Positions 22,864-31,582 are shown, numbered from the stretch's first letter. The stretch: DNA of 49,571 bases from an uncultured Ruthenibacterium sp. (GCA_944388395.1 CALXIP010000005.1:1-49571), one strand, 5' to 3'. Notes: a model not told the origin generated them from the letters alone. Translations and numbers: made by a program.

Positions 22864-24843
22864 ATGGAAAAGAAGACCTACTACATTACAACGCCCATTT
22901 ACTATCCCAGCGACAAGCTGCACATCGGCCACAGCTACACCACCGTGGCCTGCGACGCACTGGCCCGCTACAAACGGATGCAGGGCTACGACGTTCTGTT
23001 TCTGACCGGAACCGATGAGCACGGCCAGAAAATTCAGGACAAGGCCGCCGCCAAAGGCGTGACCCCGAAAGAGTACGTGGACGAGATCGTCGAAGGAAAA
23101 GGCGGCGTGAAAGACCTGTGGAAACTGATGAACATTTCCAACGACCGGTTCATCCGCACCACCGATGACTATCACGTAAAAGCCGTGCAGAAAATCTTCA
23201 AAAAACTGTACGAACAGGGCGACATCTACAAAGGCTGCTACAAAGGCCATTACTGCAAACCCTGCGAGAGCTTCTGGACCGACAGCCAGCTGAAGGACGG
23301 CAAATGCCCGGACTGCGGCGGCGACGTATACGAGGCCGAGGAAGAGGCCTATTTCTTCAAAACCAGCAAATACGCCCAGCGTCTTTTGAAGCTGTATGAG
23401 GACGTCCCCGACTTTATTCAGCCCGAAAGCCGCAAAAATGAAATGATCGCCTTCATCAACCAGGGCCTGCAGGACACCTGTGTGTCCCGCACTTCTGTGA
23501 AGTGGGGCATCCCCGTGGACTTCGACCCCGCGCACACCGTGTATGTGTGGGTGGACGCGCTGTCCAACTATATCACTGCCCTGGGATATGACAACGACGC
23601 CTACAACGATTACGACAAATACTGGCCCGCGGACCTGCACATGGTTGGCAAGGAAATTCTGCGCTTCCACACCATCATCTGGCCCGCCATGCTGATGGCG
23701 CTGGATCTGCCCCTGCCCAAGCGGGTATTCGGCCACGGCTGGCTGCTGCTGGACGGCGGCAAAATGTCCAAATCCAAGGGCAACGTGGTGGACCCGGTGA
23801 TCCTGTGCGAGCGCTACGGCGTGGACGCCATCCGCTATTTCCTGCTGCGCGAGATTCCCTTCGGCAACGACGGCAACTTCTCCAACGAAGCGCTGATCTC
23901 CCGCATCAACTCCGACCTGGCCAACGACCTGGGCAACCTTTTGAGCCGCACCGTGAGCATGGTGGAAAAGTACTTCGACGGCACCCTGCCCGAAGAGCGC
24001 GTTTCCGGCGCCTTTGACGACGAACTGAAAGCCGTCATCGAGGCCATGCCTGCCAATGTCACCGCCGATATGGACGAGCTGCTGATCCCGCAGGCTCTGG
24101 CGGAGATCTTCAAGGGCATTCAGCGCGCCAACAAGTACATCGACGAGACCACCCCCTGGGTGCTTGCCAAAGACGAGGCCAACAAGCCCCGTTTGGCCGC
24201 TGTACTGTACAACCTGTGCGAAAGCCTGCGCTATGTGGCTACGCTGCTGGCGCCCTTCATGCCCGATACCACGCCGAAAATGGCGGCTCAGCTGGGCATT
24301 GCGGGCGAAGCCATGCGCTACGACGATTTGAAGGGCTTCGGCACCCATGCGGCTTACACCGTGCAAAAGGGCGAGGCGCTGTTCCCCCGCATTGACGCCG
24401 CCAAAGAGCTGGAAGAGCTGGCCAAGGCAGAGGCTGCCGCCCGCGCCAAAGCCGCCCCGAAACCCGAAGCGCCCAAACCCGCTGAGAATGCGCAGCCCCT
24501 GGAGCATCGGCCCCAGATCACCATTGACGATTTTGCCAAGTGCGAACTGCGTGCAGCCAAGGTGCTGACCTGCGAGACCATCAAGGAGTCCCGCAAACTT
24601 TTGAAGATCACTCTGTTTGACGGCGAACGGGAGCGCACCGTGCTCTCCGGCATTGCCAAGTGGTACAAACCTGAGGATCTGATCGGCCGCACGGTGGCCA
24701 TTGTGGCCAACCTGGCTCCTCGTCCCATGATGAAGGGCCAGTACGTGAGCGAGGGCATGATCATGGCCGCCAACCTGCCCGACGGCGGCGCGTCCGTGAT
24801 TTTCTTCCCGGACGAAGTCCAGCCCGGCAGCCTGATCTCCTGA
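22864..24843 (+). CDS. metG: Methionyl-tRNA synthetase with C-terminal tRNA-binding domain
   Basis: This 659-residue class I synthetase charges initiator and elongator tRNA-Met. HIGH is at residues 20-23 and KMSKS at 300-304. The connective peptide has zinc-binding Cys pairs (YCKPCESF and CPDCGGD). An alpha-helical anticodon domain follows (about 360-520). After an Ala/Pro/Lys-rich linker, a Trbp111/EMAP-type domain fills residues 555-659 (TIDDFAKCELRAAKVL). AAAGGAAG precedes the ATG at 22864; the reading frame extends further back but without a usable start. It ends in a hairpin terminator and is followed by tatD, a common metG-tatD order in Firmicutes. Confidence 0.97.
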   Translation: MEKKTYYITTPIYYPSDKLHIGHSYTTVACDALARYKRMQGYDVLFLTGTDEHGQKIQDKAAAKGVTPKEYVDEIVEGKGGVKDLWKLMNISNDRFIRTTDDYHVKAVQKIFKKLYEQGDIYKGCYKGHYCKPCESFWTDSQLKDGKCPDCGGDVYEAEEEAYFFKTSKYAQRLLKLYEDVPDFIQPESRKNEMIAFINQGLQDTCVSRTSVKWGIPVDFDPAHTVYVWVDALSNYITALGYDNDAYNDYDKYWPADLHMVGKEILRFHTIIWPAMLMALDLPLPKRVFGHGWLLLDGGKMSKSKGNVVDPVILCERYGVDAIRYFLLREIPFGNDGNFSNEALISRINSDLANDLGNLLSRTVSMVEKYFDGTLPEERVSGAFDDELKAVIEAMPANVTADMDELLIPQALAEIFKGIQRANKYIDETTPWVLAKDEANKPRLAAVLYNLCESLRYVATLLAPFMPDTTPKMAAQLGIAGEAMRYDDLKGFGTHAAYTVQKGEALFPRIDAAKELEELAKAEAAARAKAAPKPEAPKPAENAQPLEHRPQITIDDFAKCELRAAKVLTCETIKESRKLLKITLFDGERERTVLSGIAKWYKPEDLIGRTVAIVANLAPRPMMKGQYVSEGMIMAANLPDGGASVIFFPDEVQPGSLIS

Positions 24844-24849
24844 CAACAC

Positions 24850-24878
24850 AAAAAAGCGCCCCGGCGGGGCGCTTTTTT
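24850..24878 (+). terminator. Terminator between metG and tatD
   Basis: A 7-bp GC stem (24856-24862 with 24866-24872), loop GGC, with A6 before and T6 after. tatD's ribosome site follows at once, so tatD may depend on read-through. Confidence 0.88.
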
Positions 24879-24891
24879 CGAGAGGTAACTT

Positions 24892-25677
24892 ATGATTTTC
24901 GACACCCATTCCCACTATACTTCCCACCGGTTTGACGACCACCGCACGCAGCTTTTGGATTCGCTGCCCGGTCAGGGCGTATGCGCCGTGGTGGACTGCG
25001 CCACCGATTTCGACACCGCCACCCAGTGTCTGGCCCTGGCGGACCAATACCCCTGGCTGTATGTGGCCGCAGGCATCCATCCCCAAAGCCTGATCGAAGA
25101 GGACGCGTCCACCCGCACCCGCTTCGGCGGAGACTGGCGGGCCGAACTGGAGGCCATTGAACCCCTGTACGCAGACAAACGGGTGGTGGCCGTGGGCGAG
25201 TGCGGCCTGGACCACTACTGGCCCATTCCCAAAGAAGAGCAGGCAGCCCTGTTTGAAGCGGAACTGGAAGTGGCCAAAGCACACGACCTTCCCATCATTG
25301 TTCACGACCGGGAAGCGCACGCCGACACGTACGCAATGCTGAAAAAGCACCGGCCCAAGGGCGTGGTGCACTGTTATTCCGGCAGTGCCGACGACGTGGC
25401 ATGGCTGACGGCGCAGGGGCTGTACATCGGTTTCGGCGGTGTTTTGACCTTTGCCAACGCCCGCAAAACCGTAGAGGCCGCCGCCGCGTGCCCCCTGGAT
25501 AAAATTCTTCTGGAGACCGACTGCCCCTATCTGGCGCCCGTTCCCTTCCGGGGAAAGGAAAACCACTCGGGGTTGATCCTGCACGTAGCCCGGCGGCTGG
25601 CGGAGATCCGCGGCCTGACCGAGGAAGAAGTTCTGCGCATCACAGAAGAAAACGCCCGCACGCTGTTCGGTGTATAA
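24892..25677 (+). CDS. tatD: TatD family metal-dependent hydrolase
   Basis: A 261-residue TIM-barrel phosphoesterase. Metal ligands are DTHSHY (3-8), the glutamate in VGECGLD (about 101-107), HDRE, HCYSG and the late ETDCPYLAP motif. TatD proteins are metal-dependent 3'-5' nucleases that act on single-stranded DNA and RNA ends or damaged DNA. Length is standard. The ATG follows GAGAGG at six bases. The usual downstream genes rnmV and ksgA are missing; a converging unit follows instead. Confidence 0.93.
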   Translation: MIFDTHSHYTSHRFDDHRTQLLDSLPGQGVCAVVDCATDFDTATQCLALADQYPWLYVAAGIHPQSLIEEDASTRTRFGGDWRAELEAIEPLYADKRVVAVGECGLDHYWPIPKEEQAALFEAELEVAKAHDLPIIVHDREAHADTYAMLKKHRPKGVVHCYSGSADDVAWLTAQGLYIGFGGVLTFANARKTVEAAAACPLDKILLETDCPYLAPVPFRGKENHSGLILHVARRLAEIRGLTEEEVLRITEENARTLFGV

Positions 25678-25682
25678 AGTGA

Positions 25683-25717
25683 ACGGCCCGCCTGTCCCAG
25701 ACACGCGGGCCGTTTTG
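25683..25717. terminator. Bidirectional terminator after tatD
   Basis: A 9-bp stem (25683-25691 with 25705-25713) with a 13-base loop and a T run. It also ends the converging membrane-gene operon. Confidence 0.85.
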
Positions 25718-25727
25718 GCTTTATTGT

Positions 25728-26132
25728 TTACACGGACCGGCGCACGTGCACCAGCAAATACAGCGCAGCCGCACCCAGCGCCAGGTGTCCCAGGCCCGCT
25801 GTGCCGGACAGCGCACCGTTCAGCGCCGGGCTCAGTGATGCACCGCACACCTGCACAACGCCCCTGACCAGCAGCCCCAGCGCCGTAAGATTCAAACCGA
25901 TATGATAGGCCGGCGCGGCCCATTTCGCCCGGCGGGCACCCAAAAGCCCGTTCTTTTCCAGCAGCAGCAAAAGCAGGCAGACGCCTGTTCCCAGCACCAG
26001 ATAATGGGCGTGCACCAGTCCCAGCGACGTCCGGCCCGTGAAGCCGGACAGTCTGGTGAATTCCCGGTAAAACACCCCGCCCGCCAGGGCAAGCGCTCCG
26101 TACACAAGCGCCGCGTTCGCAAATCGTTTCAT
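25728..26132 (-). CDS. DUF2871 family membrane protein
   Basis: A 134-residue protein with four membrane helices. GGVFYREFTRLSGFTG followed by LVHAHYLVLGTG identifies DUF2871; conserved histidines in the second helix hint at metal or haem binding, but that is a guess. The start codon overlaps the previous gene's stop (ATGA at 26129-26132). It is the last of three coupled membrane genes under a TetR-type operator. The function of the family is not known. Confidence 0.82.
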   Translation of the reverse strand: MKRFANAALVYGALALAGGVFYREFTRLSGFTGRTSLGLVHAHYLVLGTGVCLLLLLLEKNGLLGARRAKWAAPAYHIGLNLTALGLLVRGVVQVCGASLSPALNGALSGTAGLGHLALGAAALYLLVHVRRSV

Positions 26133-26797
26133 GTTGTTCCCTCCCTGCGCAATGCGCGATATCCGATCAGCACGGTCCACACGTAGGCGCACGTTTTCGG
26201 AATCATCAGCATTCCCACCCAGGAAGCTGCGTCCGCCCACAAGACCACCGGAATGTAAAAGCCGAAGCTGAGCACAATGGTCAGCCACATCCAGCGAAAC
26301 GCCCGGTCGTTTGTCCGCCGGGCGCTGCGGTAAAACAGCACCAGTACCACCAGCCCCAGCGCCGCAAAGGGCAGGTTGCGGTAAATGCCCCAACTCAACG
26401 GCGGATTGGCACTCAGCCATTCGTTTTGCGGCATCATGCACAGCACGATCCGCACGGCCGCCAGCGCCCAGACCAGAACGGTCCAGCCGTTTCCGCCCTG
26501 CACCCGATAGCGCAAACGCCACACATAGTACAGCAGCACGTAAAAGACGGTCATGGTCACCGAGGTGATCCATTTGCCCATGCCCAGCGCCGTCACAAAG
26601 TTTTCCAGCCCCGTGGTGCAAAGGGCCACCGCCCGGGGCACCAGATGAAACGCGTCACCCGCGCCCAGCACAATGGCCATAACGCCAAACAGACGGAATT
26701 GTGCCGGCGCGTTTTTCCAGGTGACCATTTTCACCCCCAGCGTCAGCACCAAAATCAGATAGACCGCATCAAAACCGGTCTCCATCATCGCTCTCAT
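26129..26797 (-). CDS. Seven-helix membrane protein of unknown function
   Basis: A 222-residue integral membrane protein with about seven helices and short loops. GDAFHLVPR (about 46-54) is an odd polar segment within the membrane. I do not recognise the family. The ATG at 26797 follows AAGGAG at eight bases. Both ends overlap neighbours as ATGA junctions, so the three genes are translationally coupled and their products probably act as one complex or pathway. Confidence 0.8.
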   Translation of the reverse strand: MRAMMETGFDAVYLILVLTLGVKMVTWKNAPAQFRLFGVMAIVLGAGDAFHLVPRAVALCTTGLENFVTALGMGKWITSVTMTVFYVLLYYVWRLRYRVQGGNGWTVLVWALAAVRIVLCMMPQNEWLSANPPLSWGIYRNLPFAALGLVVLVLFYRSARRTNDRAFRWMWLTIVLSFGFYIPVVLWADAASWVGMLMIPKTCAYVWTVLIGYRALRREGTT

Positions 26798-27225
26798 AAC
26801 ATCTCTCCTTCCCTGCAAAACCCAATTTTCTGTACAAAACGAATGCCGAAGGCCAGCCCCGCACCCAAAAGCGCGGCGCCCAATCCCGTGTAAAAAACAG
26901 CGATGCACCGGTCGGGTGCCAGCCGGGCCGTGCGCAGTACAATGCCGCCCGTCATCATTCCCGCCATGATCGCAAAGGACCGGCCGTCGAAAAAGCGCCA
27001 GAAATACTGCCGGTCTTCGTATCCAGTGATGCGTGCCGTGTGTTTTTTCACCAGTCTGGAACATACAAAAATCCAGAAAACAGCAAATACCGCCAGAGAA
27101 ATCAGCCCGTTGGTCCAGTTCACATACGGCCCGTACGTTTCCAGACCAATGCGGAGAATGTTTCCCCCGGCCGCGGTCCAGACCAGACCCGCCAGCAACA
27201 GCAGCGTCTTTGCCTGCACTTTCAT
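26794..27225 (-). CDS. Four-helix membrane protein of unknown function
   Basis: A 143-residue protein with four predicted helices. A polar loop, TGYEDRQYFWRFFDGRS, sits between helices 2 and 3. I do not know the family. AAAGGAGG precedes the ATG at 27225. It is the first gene of the coupled trio, and the palindrome TGAACATTGTTCA lies 20 bp ahead of its start. The Tyr-Trp-Phe-rich loop is unusual and might face a ligand. Confidence 0.78.
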   Translation of the reverse strand: MKVQAKTLLLLAGLVWTAAGGNILRIGLETYGPYVNWTNGLISLAVFAVFWIFVCSRLVKKHTARITGYEDRQYFWRFFDGRSFAIMAGMMTGGIVLRTARLAPDRCIAVFYTGLGAALLGAGLAFGIRFVQKIGFCREGEML

Positions 27226-27244
27226 AAACGTTCCTCCTTTATTG

Positions 27245-27257
27245 TGAACATTGTTCA
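27245..27257 (-). promoter_or_regulatory. TetR-type operator before the membrane trio
   Basis: A perfect palindrome, TGAACA-T-TGTTCA, identical in its arms to the one at the tetR promoter. It stands just ahead of the ribosome site of the first membrane gene. A clear promoter was not found. Confidence 0.75.
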
Positions 27258-27274
27258 TTTTGAGCCTGAAAAGA

Positions 27275-27291
27275 AGCCCGCCTGGCGGGCT
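27275..27291 (-). terminator. Terminator after tetR
   Basis: An inverted repeat of 8 bp (27275-27282 with 27284-27291) followed on the minus strand by a T-rich tail. It separates tetR from the membrane genes. Confidence 0.7.
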
Positions 27292-27296
27292 GTCTT

Positions 27297-27854
27297 TCAA
27301 TACAATGTTCTGCGTACCAACTCCAGCGCGGCGGCGGGATCGTTCTGCCCGCGCACCATGTCGCCCAGCAGCAGAGAAAACAGCGCTCCCGCAAAGACCC
27401 GGGGCGTAAACGCCGAATCGAAGGCGTCCGGCCGCACGCGCGCATCCCGCTCCAGAACGGTGCACAAACCGTCCATCATGTGGCTCCAGGTCTGTTCCAT
27501 GCGAACGCGCCCTTCGGCCTTTTCCAGATGAAAAAACCGGGCGGAGTGCATGGAAAAGAATCCGGGATACGTCTGCGCGCCATACAAAATGCGCTGATAA
27601 AGCCAACGCACACAGCTTTCCGCGCTTTGAAACTGATCCGGGTCTTCCGGCGTGTGAAAAATGTCGCACCACACGCTTTCCACCGTGGCGCTGACCAGCT
27701 CTGCCTTCGAGCCGAAATAGTTGTAAATCGACCCGACCGCCACCCCGCACGCAGCCGCTACGGTGCGGATATTCACCGCATCCCAGCCATCGGTGCGCAC
27801 CAGCTGCCGGCAGGCTTCCAAAATGTCCTGTCGCGACGTTACCGCTGCATTCAT
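27297..27854 (-). CDS. TetR/AcrR family regulator
   Basis: A 185-residue repressor. The N-terminal helix-turn-helix (about 27-53, VAAACGVAVGSIYNYFGSKAEL in two pieces: VAAACGVAVG and SIYNYFGSKAEL) is followed by an all-helical ligand domain. Its own promoter has a 13-bp palindrome, and the same palindrome precedes the three membrane genes downstream. It therefore most likely represses both itself and the trio until a ligand binds. The ATG at 27854 has a GAGGTGATA site; the ligand cannot be predicted. Confidence 0.92.
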   Translation of the reverse strand: MNAAVTSRQDILEACRQLVRTDGWDAVNIRTVAAACGVAVGSIYNYFGSKAELVSATVESVWCDIFHTPEDPDQFQSAESCVRWLYQRILYGAQTYPGFFSMHSARFFHLEKAEGRVRMEQTWSHMMDGLCTVLERDARVRPDAFDSAFTPRVFAGALFSLLLGDMVRGQNDPAAALELVRRTLY

Positions 27855-27869
27855 GTTATCACCTCAAAC

Positions 27870-27910
27870 TGAACAATGTTCATTATAACAGCGTTTTCCC
27901 TTTCTGTCAA
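27870..27910 (-). promoter_or_regulatory. tetR promoter with operator
   Basis: On the minus strand perfect TTGACA (27905-27910) and TATAAT (27882-27887) boxes are 17 bp apart. The palindrome TGAACA-A-TGTTCA (27870-27882, plus-strand reading) begins on the last base of the -10 box and covers the start site. Confidence 0.9.
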
Positions 27911-27983
27911 TCACCGCTGCTGCCTCACAGGCGGAAAAACGCTTCTGCAACCGCTGGTTGCTAAAACTGAACCGTTCGCTTGG

Positions 27984-28012
27984 TCGACATTTCTTCTCTT
28001 CTTTGCTATAAT
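27984..28012 (+). promoter_or_regulatory. Promoter for the XRE-membrane protein gene
   Basis: TCGACA (27984-27989) and TATAAT (28007-28012) are 17 bp apart. Confidence 0.7.
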
Positions 28013-28038
28013 CAAAGCGCGGAAAGGGGAGCAAAACC

Positions 28039-28695
28039 ATGACATTGGGTGAAAAAATCTTCACGCTGCGCAATCAAAGCAAACTGTCCCAGGGGGAGCT
28101 GGCAGAAAAGCTGAACGTATCCCGCCAGTCGATCTCCAAGTGGGAGACCGGGGCCAGCGTGCCGGAACTGGACAAGCTGATCGCCCTGAGCGAGGTGTTC
28201 GGCGTCACCCTGGACGAACTGGCCAAAGGGGACGCATTGCCCCGGTGCGCGCCGGAACCAGCGCCCGTCCAGCCGGCACCCACGCCCGTTCCGCCGGCAC
28301 CGGCGCCGCGGGCCGGCGCCTTGGACACGCAGAAAATTCTGGGGCTGATCCTGTTTGGCGTCGGGCTTTTGTGCTGCGTTTTGCGGCTTGTGCTGGGGCC
28401 GTTTGCCGGCGAGAACTTCCTGCTGCTGGGCGGCTATCTGCTGCTGTGCGGCGCGGTGTGCCTGCGAATAAGGCGGAACGCCGGGCTGGTGATCGGATGG
28501 GTCACCGTTGTGCTGGTTCTGCTGATCACCCCCTACTGGACGGGCATCCGCATCTTCGCGGTGTTCCACCGGGAGTTCTGGAGCGGCGGAAAGATTTCGA
28601 TTTTGCAGGTGCTCAGCTCCGTATTCTGGCTGGGCGCCGCGGCCCTGGCCGTGGTCAGCGCCCTCCGGCTTTTCCGCACACGTTCCCGCAAATAA
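28039..28695 (+). CDS. XRE-type regulator with membrane domain
   Basis: A 218-residue protein. Residues 1-66 form a Cro/C1 helix-turn-helix (LSQGELAEKLNVSRQSIS, KWETG). A Pro/Ala linker (about 70-98) then connects to four membrane helices. It would anchor a DNA-binding head to the membrane and may sense envelope state or a small ligand. Such fusions are frequent in Clostridia, and their targets are mostly unknown. GGGGAG is about eight bases ahead of the ATG. It stands alone, between its own promoter and a bidirectional terminator. Confidence 0.88.
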   Translation: MTLGEKIFTLRNQSKLSQGELAEKLNVSRQSISKWETGASVPELDKLIALSEVFGVTLDELAKGDALPRCAPEPAPVQPAPTPVPPAPAPRAGALDTQKILGLILFGVGLLCCVLRLVLGPFAGENFLLLGGYLLLCGAVCLRIRRNAGLVIGWVTVVLVLLITPYWTGIRIFAVFHREFWSGGKISILQVLSSVFWLGAAALAVVSALRLFRTRSRK

Positions 28696-28698
28696 AAC

Positions 28699-28744
28699 AA
28701 AGCCGCACCCTCCTGCCTTGAAAAAGGCAGAAGGGCGCGGCTTT
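28699..28744. terminator. Bidirectional terminator
   Basis: Outer 8-bp stem (28699-28706 with 28737-28744) and an inner CTGCC/GGCAG stem, with A-rich and T-rich flanks. Shared by the XRE-membrane gene and the converging unknown gene. Confidence 0.8.
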
Positions 28745-28745
28745 T

Positions 28746-29225
28746 CTATTGGGTTGAGCGGAGCTCTTGTACCCGCCCCTCATCCGTTGCAATCACCAGC
28801 AATTCCTGCGCCATGCTTTTGACCTGTTTCAGCTGTCCGGGAGGAAATCCGTGACAAAAGATATCCCGAAAATTCTCCCAGGCAATGCCTTCCCGTGGCA
28901 GCACAAGCATCAGTTCGCTGAAATAGTTCAAAAAGAGAGTTGCATCTTTTTCAAATTGCTTTTGCGACAGCCGCACCGTGGCCATTACATCGCTTGTGCC
29001 CGCATAGGTCACAGCCGCGCCTTCGTATTGAAACAGACGGTTCTCCACCTCCTGTTTCAAACGGTCCCTTTGGCATAAATCGATCGTATAGGCCTCCCGG
29101 CTGAACCGGCAGAAAAGGAACGGCACCTGCCATTCGGTCATCTTCCCCAGAATGTGTTCGATCAGTTTCGCACGCAGGATGGGGTCGGATGGCTCCCATT
29201 CCGTACCGAAAAACACGTTCTGCAT
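28746..29225 (-). CDS. Hypothetical protein downstream of a MATE exporter
   Basis: A 159-residue soluble protein I do not recognise. It is aromatic-rich in the first half (VPFLFCRFSREAYTIDL) and ends in a charged helix. No signal peptide or known motif is visible. The ATG follows AAAGGGA at about nine bases. It starts 15 bp after the MATE gene on the same strand and is probably cotranscribed. Confidence 0.75.
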   Translation of the reverse strand: MQNVFFGTEWEPSDPILRAKLIEHILGKMTEWQVPFLFCRFSREAYTIDLCQRDRLKQEVENRLFQYEGAAVTYAGTSDVMATVRLSQKQFEKDATLFLNYFSELMLVLPREGIAWENFRDIFCHGFPPGQLKQVKSMAQELLVIATDEGRVQELRSTQ

Positions 29226-29240
29226 TTCAATCGTCCCTTT

Positions 29241-30596
29241 TTATTCAATGACCTTTTTCTGCTGCCACCGGTCGCCCTTGGCGCGCCACAGGAAAATGAC
29301 CGCGCGCACGCACCAGTCGATATACATGGCCAGCCACACGCCCCGCAGGCCCATGTCCAGCGCATAGGCCAGCACATACGACATGCCGATGCGGAAGATC
29401 CACATGGAGACCATGCTGACGCACATGGTAAACTTTGCGTCGCCCGCAGCGCGCAGTGCGTTGGGAAGCACAAACGACGGCGTCCAGCTGAAAATGCTCC
29501 ACAAACAGAACTCCCGCAAAATCTCCAGCGAGAGATCCGTGGTGCTGGCCGGCATGGCATAAAAGCCCACCAGCGGTTTGGCCAAAACCAGAATGAGCCC
29601 GTTCATCACAACAATGGTGGCCCAGGCTATCAAAAGCAGATTTCGGGTGTAAGTACGGGCCTGCTTCTTTTCGTCCGCTCCCATGCACCGGCCCACTACT
29701 GTGACCATGCCCAGGCCGATGGCGGCAGCAGGAATGCTGACCAGCGAACCGATGTTGTTGCAGATGGCGTTGGCCGCGATGGACGCCGTTCCGAACGAAG
29801 CCACCAAACCGGCTACCAGCAGCTTGCCGATCTGGAACATGCCGTTTTCAATGCCGCTGGGAATGCCCACCTTCAAAATGCTGCGGATTTTTCCGCCGTC
29901 CAAATGCAGGTGCAGCACCTGTTCCAGATAGATGGGGTTCTGTCGGCTGCGCAGCAAGTACAGCACCATAAAGCAGGCGGTCATACGGGAGAACAGACTG
30001 GCGGTAGCCGCGCCGGCCACCCCCATCTGGAACCCGTAAATCAGCAGCGCGTTGCCGCCGATGTTGATCACGTTCATAATAAACGACGCCAGCAGCGAAA
30101 CCTTGGAGTTGCCCATGCTGCGGAACAGTGCCGCCCCCGCGTTGTACACCGCGATAAAGGGATAGGACAGCGCACTGAGCCAGAAATAAGTTTCCGCAGC
30201 CTGCATCACGTCCGGCTCCACCTGGCCGAACATCAGGCGCAGAAGATGGCGGTTGAACACAACGCACACCACTGCCAGCGTCACAGACAAGGCCAGCACC
30301 ACATACACCAGCTGCCGGGCCGAATCCCGGGCGCCGTCCCGGTCCCGGCGGCCCAGATACTGGCTGGCCACCACGGCGCCGCCGGTGGCCATGGCCGCAA
30401 AGACCTGGATCAGCAGCAGGTTCGCCTGATCCACCAGAGAAATGCCGCTCACGGCCGCTTCGCCCACGGTGGAGACCATCATGGTATCCGCCATGCCCAC
30501 CGTCACGGCCAAAAACTGTTCCAGCACCAGCGGCAGGATCAGCTTGCGCAGCTCCTGCCCCGTAAACACCGGCCGGACAAGCGTCTTTTCACTCAT
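29241..30596 (-). CDS. MATE family efflux transporter
   Basis: A 451-residue carrier with twelve helices in two homologous halves, which exports cationic drugs or metabolites against Na+ or H+. The first half starts with LVLEQFLAVTVGMADTMMVS and GEAAVSGISLVDQ, both typical MATE wording. The ATG at 30596 is chosen for the GGGGGG site seven to eight bases ahead. The substrate is unknown, and no regulator is adjacent. Confidence 0.93.
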   Translation of the reverse strand: MSEKTLVRPVFTGQELRKLILPLVLEQFLAVTVGMADTMMVSTVGEAAVSGISLVDQANLLLIQVFAAMATGGAVVASQYLGRRDRDGARDSARQLVYVVLALSVTLAVVCVVFNRHLLRLMFGQVEPDVMQAAETYFWLSALSYPFIAVYNAGAALFRSMGNSKVSLLASFIMNVINIGGNALLIYGFQMGVAGAATASLFSRMTACFMVLYLLRSRQNPIYLEQVLHLHLDGGKIRSILKVGIPSGIENGMFQIGKLLVAGLVASFGTASIAANAICNNIGSLVSIPAAAIGLGMVTVVGRCMGADEKKQARTYTRNLLLIAWATIVVMNGLILVLAKPLVGFYAMPASTTDLSLEILREFCLWSIFSWTPSFVLPNALRAAGDAKFTMCVSMVSMWIFRIGMSYVLAYALDMGLRGVWLAMYIDWCVRAVIFLWRAKGDRWQQKKVIE

Positions 30597-30653
30597 ACAT
30601 CCGCCCCCCTGTTTTCGCACCTACATTGTGCGCCTTTTCCCGTGGAAAAGCAA

Positions 30654-30683
30654 GGTGGGAGATGACAAAAGCCATCTCCCACC
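30654..30683 (-). terminator. Terminator after the mannonate reductase gene
   Basis: An 11-bp stem (30654-30664 with 30673-30683) and 8-base loop, followed on the minus strand by a T-rich stretch. Confidence 0.85.
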
Positions 30684-30704
30684 TTTGTGAAATTGTACCA
30701 AAAG

Positions 30705-31556
30705 TTATACGCCGGAATAGGCAGAGAAGCCGCCGTCGATGGGCAGAACCACGCCGGTGATGAAGGAAGCCGCCTCATTGTTTAACAGGAACAGCAGGCC
30801 GCCGTCCAGCTCTTCGCTCTCGCCGAAACGGCCCATGGGGGTCGCAGCCAGGATCTTGCCGGTGCGGGCCGTGGGGGTGCCGTCTTCGTTCCACAGCAGC
30901 TTCGCGTTCTGCTTGGTGGAGAAGAAGCCCGGAGCAATGGCGTTCACGCGAATGCCCACTTTGGAGAAGTGAACAGCCAGCCACTGGGTGAAGTTGGAGA
31001 TGGCCGCTTTGGCGCCGGAGTAAGCCGGGATCTTCGTCAGCGGAGTGAAGGCGTTCATGGAGCTGATGTTGATGATGTTGCAGCCCTCTTTGCCGATCAT
31101 CTGACGGGCAAAAGCCTGGGTGGGGATCAGCGTGCCCAGGAAGTTCAGGTTGAACACGAATTCCACGCCGGAAGCGTCCAGGTCAAAGAAGCTCTTGGTG
31201 TCGGCGTCGATGTCGCCCAGTTCAAAATACTCTTTGTCGGTGGTGGCACGGGGGTTGTTGCCGCCGGCGCCGTTCACCAGAATGTCGCATTTGCCCAGGT
31301 CTTTTTCCACCTGGTCTGCCACGGCACAGCACACGTCTTTGTCCAGAACGTTGCATTTATAGGCTTTCGCCTCGCCGCCCTCTGCCACGATCTCGTCGGC
31401 AAATTTCTGCGCGGCTTCCTCGTTCAGGTCCAGCAGGGCCACTTTGGCGCCCGCACGGGCCAGGGTTTTTGCAAAAGCGCTGCACAGCACGCCGCCGGCA
31501 CCGGTGACAACGGCTACTTTTCCGCTCAGGTTGGTATCCAGAACATTCTTCTGCAT
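30705..31556 (-). CDS. uxuB: SDR-type D-mannonate oxidoreductase (fructuronate reductase)
   Basis: A 283-residue short-chain dehydrogenase. The NAD(P) site is VTGAGGVLCSAFA (about 18-30), the active Ser lies in ISSMNAF, and the YSGAK catalytic pair (Tyr-x-x-x-Lys) follows at about 178-182. It resembles Bacillus YjmF (UxuB), which interconverts fructuronate and mannonate, and is not related to E. coli UxuB. It lies 26 bp after uxuA, which uses the mannonate product, and that context fixes the substrate. A terminator follows. The start has a GGAGA ribosome site. Confidence 0.88.
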   Translation of the reverse strand: MQKNVLDTNLSGKVAVVTGAGGVLCSAFAKTLARAGAKVALLDLNEEAAQKFADEIVAEGGEAKAYKCNVLDKDVCCAVADQVEKDLGKCDILVNGAGGNNPRATTDKEYFELGDIDADTKSFFDLDASGVEFVFNLNFLGTLIPTQAFARQMIGKEGCNIINISSMNAFTPLTKIPAYSGAKAAISNFTQWLAVHFSKVGIRVNAIAPGFFSTKQNAKLLWNEDGTPTARTGKILAATPMGRFGESEELDGGLLFLLNNEAASFITGVVLPIDGGFSAYSGV

Positions 31557-31582
31557 AATGATCTCTCCTTTTTCAAAAATCC

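Noticed and set aside
17693..25923. Very long minus-strand open frames opposite the ligase, asnB, and metG-tatD genes (up to about 1060 codons)
   Set aside because: They run across the ends of several well-supported genes, show the same His/Gly/Val-rich shadow composition and lack starts with ribosome sites.
29154..30665. Plus-strand frame of about 503 codons opposite the MATE gene
   Set aside because: Shadow of the MATE gene; no ribosome site and a His/Gln-rich composition with no domain.
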